A program made the translations under genes and the position numbers. Source: Aurantiochytrium sp. KH105 (lineage: Eukaryota > Sar > Bigyra > Thraustochytrida > Thraustochytriidae). From it: a stretch of DNA of 64,000 nt. Below are positions 60,471-64,000 of this stretch, in pieces. Each line of letters opens with the position of its first letter. Position 1 is the first letter of the stretch. Where the stretch lies: the NCBI GenBank assembly GCA_003116975.1, contig BGKB01000231.1, forward strand, positions 21,183 to 85,182, read 5' to 3'. The notes beneath the pieces are model-generated. The model did not search any database. It was not told the DNA's origin and saw only the letters and a list, made by a program, of their open reading frames with translations.

Positions 60471-62254
60471 TCAAGACCCCGACATTATCAACTGTCGCGG
60501 TTTTGCTCCACACAATCTCACGTAGAAATATCACCTTCCTTGTCGAGCAATTGATAACTCTTGAATACATAGTTTCCTTCATTCGCATTTTCTTCGTATC
60601 AGAATATCTACCAAAGCCAGATACCTCTGAAAAATTGTTGAAGAGATCTACGTGAAATTTACCTAACCTTTTTTTTCCGTGGCCGCCGAGGACCTGCCCG
60701 TATAAATCCACGAATACTGTTGCATTTCCTGATCACCGGCCAGACGTTAAAGTGCAAGAACATAAACGAACAGGTTGCAACTACTTACGGGTAGAATAGT
60801 CGGCAAAAGCGTCGATCGCAGAGACAGAGTTGCCGCCCGTGCCATAAAGACCGGCATCGCCATCCTCATCGCAGCACGAATCGCGATCGTAGTCATTGTC
60901 GTCTTCTTCGAGCTCTACATCGGAAATAACGTTCAGATTGAGCATACACTGATGGTGAACTGACGAATGACCGAAGAAACGGTGACATCCCCGCAAGAGA
61001 GACAGGGATTTACAAAGCGAACGCCATTCGTTGTTGTTCAGAAGAGCTTGTGGCGCATGTGAAATGACTTGTTGGCCTCGCATGGGCGTGCACGGATTGA
61101 CAATGATGCAATTCGAGCAGCGATAGTATCCGTTGTCGTAAATGTGATCACCAAATCTCCACGAGTGGTTCGAGGATCGTCTCGTGCGCACAGAGGAATA
61201 AGAGCCCAACGAAAGAGACGCCCGGCGGAGTGGCCTCGGCACTCGAGCGTATTGAGGTGAAGCGCGACATCCGCAAGACCATTATAGACGTTGAGGACGT
61301 AGAGCATGAGCTGGAGTGCATGCAAACAGCCACTATGGCACGTACGATCGAACGTGGAACGAGGTCTGATTTCTTGACGCAAGGAGGAACGAAAAAGAGC
61401 GCAAGCGTGACGATAATGTCATAAAAGATGGTTAACTGGCCTCCAGAAAGAGCAATGGCTTGGCCAGAGGGAGCAGGAAATATGAAAATTTGACGATACC
61501 ATACACGAAACACTTTTGTGCAATCAAGGCACTTGCTGGACTCGGAAGCCGAAATCAAATCATCGAGGGCGGCGAGCGAGGTACACTGGGATCAACTGCG
61601 CCATCGAGAAGAACGGTTCTGCGCGCCACGCTGCTAGTGCCGCAGAGGGCAATATTCGGAGCAGAATTCTTCGATGGGACGGCATAAATCCATGACGCGC
61701 TGGCGAAAGTAGCCCGTCTCCTCGACGTAGATCGTGGGAAAGTGTGCAGGGAAGTCAGAGTGTCTAGAAGAGCCACAAGCACCGGAAAATGCGGTATGGA
61801 GAAGTAGCGATGTATTGATTAGAGCTGCAATGGTCAAGAAAAAGTCCTGATTGTCAAAGGAAGAGCTGCAATGGTCAAGAAAAAGTCCTGATTGTCAAAG
61901 GAAGAGCAATCGCACGGCGCTGGGTTCAGATGTGTTGTCAAAATTGTCCATGAGGTCAGATGTGGTGTAGTTGTTGGTCTGCAGGTATGCGTCGCACTCG
62001 ATGACGTTGACGGTACAATCGATTGGGAGCATGCACGCAGGGTCTTCGCCAGCAGAAGATGTCGGAAACCTCGGCAATGGAATTCAGTGTCGAGAAGATT
62101 ATTGAAACAAATGCGTATTCTGAGCTGAGTCATCTCTGCAAATGAACGGGCGGAGAGAGCGTAGTATTCCAACGACAGTCTTACTGCAATCTAGGACCTG
62201 CGCCGGACGTTTTTACGAGACGACGGACGGTGTCAACTCAGTCATTGCGGCACT
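60471..62254 (-). other. unresolved, probably broken minus-strand locus
   Basis: Minus-strand fragments with real codon texture lie in different frames. One ends SDLMDNFDNTSEPSAVRLLF (about 61900-62080). A second is a Cys-containing YVEETGYFRQRVMDLCRPIEE stretch (61634-61837). A third is a hydrophobic FYDIIVTLALFFVPP segment (about 61420-61470). A fourth is GDHIYDNGYYRCSNCIIVNP through an acidic tail (60781-61180). They could be exons of a membrane protein, or a decayed gene. A 41-bp tandem duplication breaks the frame. No family recognised. Confidence 0.4.
61821..61902. repeat. perfect 41-bp tandem duplication
   Basis: Two identical adjacent 41-bp units starting AGAGCTGCAATGG. On the minus strand each ends in a T-rich run plus CATTGCAG, which looks like a 3' splice site. 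41 is not a multiple of three. Confidence 0.9.
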
Positions 62255-63484
62255 TTATGCAGCGGTGAGATCTGCTGCTGAGGCTGAGAGATGGGGATTA
62301 TTCAAGTCCGAGTCGGAGGCATCCGAGCCAACGTGCACGACACGCCGCAAACTCGATCCCTTCACGGGTCTAGGGACTTCCTGATGAACATTGCGATCCA
62401 TCTCAAAGCGATCGACCGCGTCAAAGGTTTCAAGAATGGCACGCGGGAAGATTCTTGAAGTCTGAAGAATGCTGGACACATGGCCTCCGGAGATGTCGAT
62501 CTTTCGCGAAGAGTTTACGAAAGGCTGCATTATGTCAAAGAGCATCATGCTTTCCTGTGGTCTGACGTACATATCGTGAAGAGCTCTCACGCAAGTGAAA
62601 GCTGCACGGAGAGGAGGAGATTTGCGACATCGAAGGATGTCAAAGAAGGGGTCCAGCTCGCGAGGCTCGAGGACCTCGGTGAGTCGGGCCTTGGCCTCGC
62701 TTTTCGTGCGAAAGCCTTCTTCGTCCTTTGTGAGTGTACTAAAGTGGCAAATGCGATGAAAGACGCCGGTCATGAGCGCCATGCTTCGCGAAGGTGCAGC
62801 AAAGGTGCAAAGCGCGAGTGGAGGCACGACATCGATGTCGTCGATGCTCTCGAGCTCAAGCACGGCAGATGGATATGCAGCCGCTGCAACGGCGCCTCCA
62901 AAACTTGTCCCTGAGAGACCGATGGGGACGCCGGGATAGAGGTGAGTAGCGTGTTTTACAAGTTTGGCCGCCTCAACCAGGGTTGTTGGCATTTGCAGCA
63001 AAAAGCTCCCAACGGAGGAGATAAAGTAGGCTCGTTGGTTGACGGGCCGGCGATGGCCGTAGAATGGAGTTTCGAGGATAAGCGAGGCAAAGCCTTCCTT
63101 TGCCAGGGGTTTGGCAACCTGGTCGCGACGCATAGTAAAGCCTTCATCGCCGGTCGCCGCAAGGTGGACAACCACACCGCGCAAGGGAACTCGTGACGGA
63201 GGCGTTACGCACATGACATGGGCCGTCTTTGACTCATCGGGAAGCCACGCGGCGCAGGGAGATGGAAAAGTTCCGATTCGCGATCCGTCAGGCGCGGGAT
63301 TGCCATAGGAAATGTGCAAAATGTCCGCAAAGCCCGTCGTGCCTTTGTCCTGGATTATGGAGATGAGCTCCCTGTCCGCGTCCATGGCGTCTCCGCCCCA
63401 GCCGTCTGCAAAGAACTTGACTCTGCGGCCGCTCACGTAGACGCTGTCGAAGCCTCCCGCGAGGCGTCCGAGCGCCGCGCTCAT
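62255..63484 (-). CDS. alpha/beta-hydrolase, ABHD18 (DUF2048)-like
   Basis: 409 aa from the ATG at 63484. Family strings are clear: VVHLAATGDEGF (~105-116), RRDQVAKPLAKEGFASLILETPFYGHRRP (~120-147, a 29-residue span) and the nucleophile elbow GLSGTSFGGAVA with Ser194. The C-terminal SGGHVSSIL probably supplies the catalytic His. The ABHD18 family is poorly characterised, with lipid-type hydrolase activity proposed in animals. No signal peptide is evident, though GRLAGGFDSVYVSG near the start is mildly hydrophobic. The C-terminal ~50 residues are Ser/Asp-rich and variable. Upstream sequence is open but without ATG. Confidence 0.85.
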   Translation of the reverse strand: MSAALGRLAGGFDSVYVSGRRVKFFADGWGGDAMDADRELISIIQDKGTTGFADILHISYGNPAPDGSRIGTFPSPCAAWLPDESKTAHVMCVTPPSRVPLRGVVVHLAATGDEGFTMRRDQVAKPLAKEGFASLILETPFYGHRRPVNQRAYFISSVGSFLLQMPTTLVEAAKLVKHATHLYPGVPIGLSGTSFGGAVAAAAYPSAVLELESIDDIDVVPPLALCTFAAPSRSMALMTGVFHRICHFSTLTKDEEGFRTKSEAKARLTEVLEPRELDPFFDILRCRKSPPLRAAFTCVRALHDMYVRPQESMMLFDIMQPFVNSSRKIDISGGHVSSILQTSRIFPRAILETFDAVDRFEMDRNVHQEVPRPVKGSSLRRVVHVGSDASDSDLNNPHLSASAADLTAA

Positions 63485-64000
63485 GTTGAGAGACCAGATC
63501 ACCCGACCAGGCCAGCCAGGCTCGTCGGGTCGCAGTTCTACTTTTGCTGCCCGCCGCTGCCGGCCCGGACCGCGCCGTCCGTCCAGACTGAGGAGGCCGA
63601 GGGCGCCGCTTTGCCGCGCAGGCCCGAAGAGTGTCTGCTCTCACTCGAGGGCCACATACCTTTTTCCTGTCGCGCTTCTTGCCCGGCACGTGCAGCGCGG
63701 AGCCAGCGCGGGAAGGAGGGGGGGCAGGTCGGTCGATTTGCCCTGGCCGGGCACTCTTGCACGCGCCCACCGCGGCACGCACGCACGTATACGCACGCAC
63801 GATTGCACGTCGCATCTCCGCCTCTCCTGACCTCTCGCGGGACTGCCGGTCGCGGAGACCCGCACGCGTCGCGGGAGCGCGGCACGCGAGAGCCTCCGGA
63901 GCCGCGCGGAGAGGGGGGCAGAGTCGAAGAGACCAAGAGAGATACCCTGCGGGGCTAAAGCACCCGCGATCTGAAGTGCGTTTTTTCCGATGGAATGTTT
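63485..64000. promoter_or_regulatory. GC-rich upstream region of the ABHD18-like gene
   Basis: 516 bp up to the right edge with CACG/CGCACG repeats (63770-63800). Frames are open through GC bias. Nothing else recognised. Confidence 0.45.

Overview
This is nuclear DNA from a GC-rich, microsatellite-rich protist, most likely a thraustochytrid (Labyrinthulomycetes, Stramenopila) close to Thraustochytrium. The strongest pointer is a front-end fatty-acid desaturase on the minus strand (31644-33209) that closely matches the known Thraustochytrium delta-4 desaturase of DHA synthesis. Other pointers are IFT88 and a SAS-4/CPAP-like centriole protein (a flagellated life stage), long intron-poor genes, and the few introns present, which are short with GTAAGT donors. 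No bacterial operons, phage genes, CRISPR arrays or insertion sequences were seen.

Layout. 1-24 kb: C2/membrane MCTP-like protein (+), Rac/Rho GTPase (-), unknown 696-aa protein (-), aldo/keto reductase (+), LPCAT/AGPAT-like acyltransferase (-), IFT88 (-), VPS16 (+) and DCP2 (-, one intron). 24-29.4 kb: a gene-poor block with an undetermined base, a 14-G run, AT-rich islands and a 100-bp AAAG microsatellite. 29.4-41 kb: polyQ AP2-domain factor (+), delta-4 desaturase (-) with a probable 5'UTR intron, Ser/Thr kinase (+) and ankyrin/coiled-coil protein (-). 41-53 kb: three plus-strand genes, namely a 2,120-aa TPR/CCCH protein, a SAS-4/CPAP-like TCP10 protein and CAF-1 p60 (CHAF1B). 53-56.4 kb: two adjacent WDR5-like WD40 genes (-). 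56.4-60.5 kb: a kinase-armadillo gene with a helical N-terminus, plus a decayed inverted copy of its 5' end. 60.5-64 kb: an unresolved, probably broken minus-strand locus, then an ABHD18-like hydrolase (-).

Functionally this is a mixed housekeeping neighbourhood: lipid metabolism, endolysosomal tethering, mRNA decay, chromatin and cilium/centriole assembly. The two items most worth following are the helical-bundle + HRD-deficient kinase + armadillo gene with its inverted partial copy (56.8-60.5 kb), whose architecture recalls MLKL/HeLo cell-death proteins, and three in-phase TGACGTGG elements upstream of the acyltransferase, which resemble unfolded-protein-response elements. Coding starts were set to the first plausible in-frame ATG. 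Many long open frames in the GC-rich spacers were judged to be compositional artefacts.
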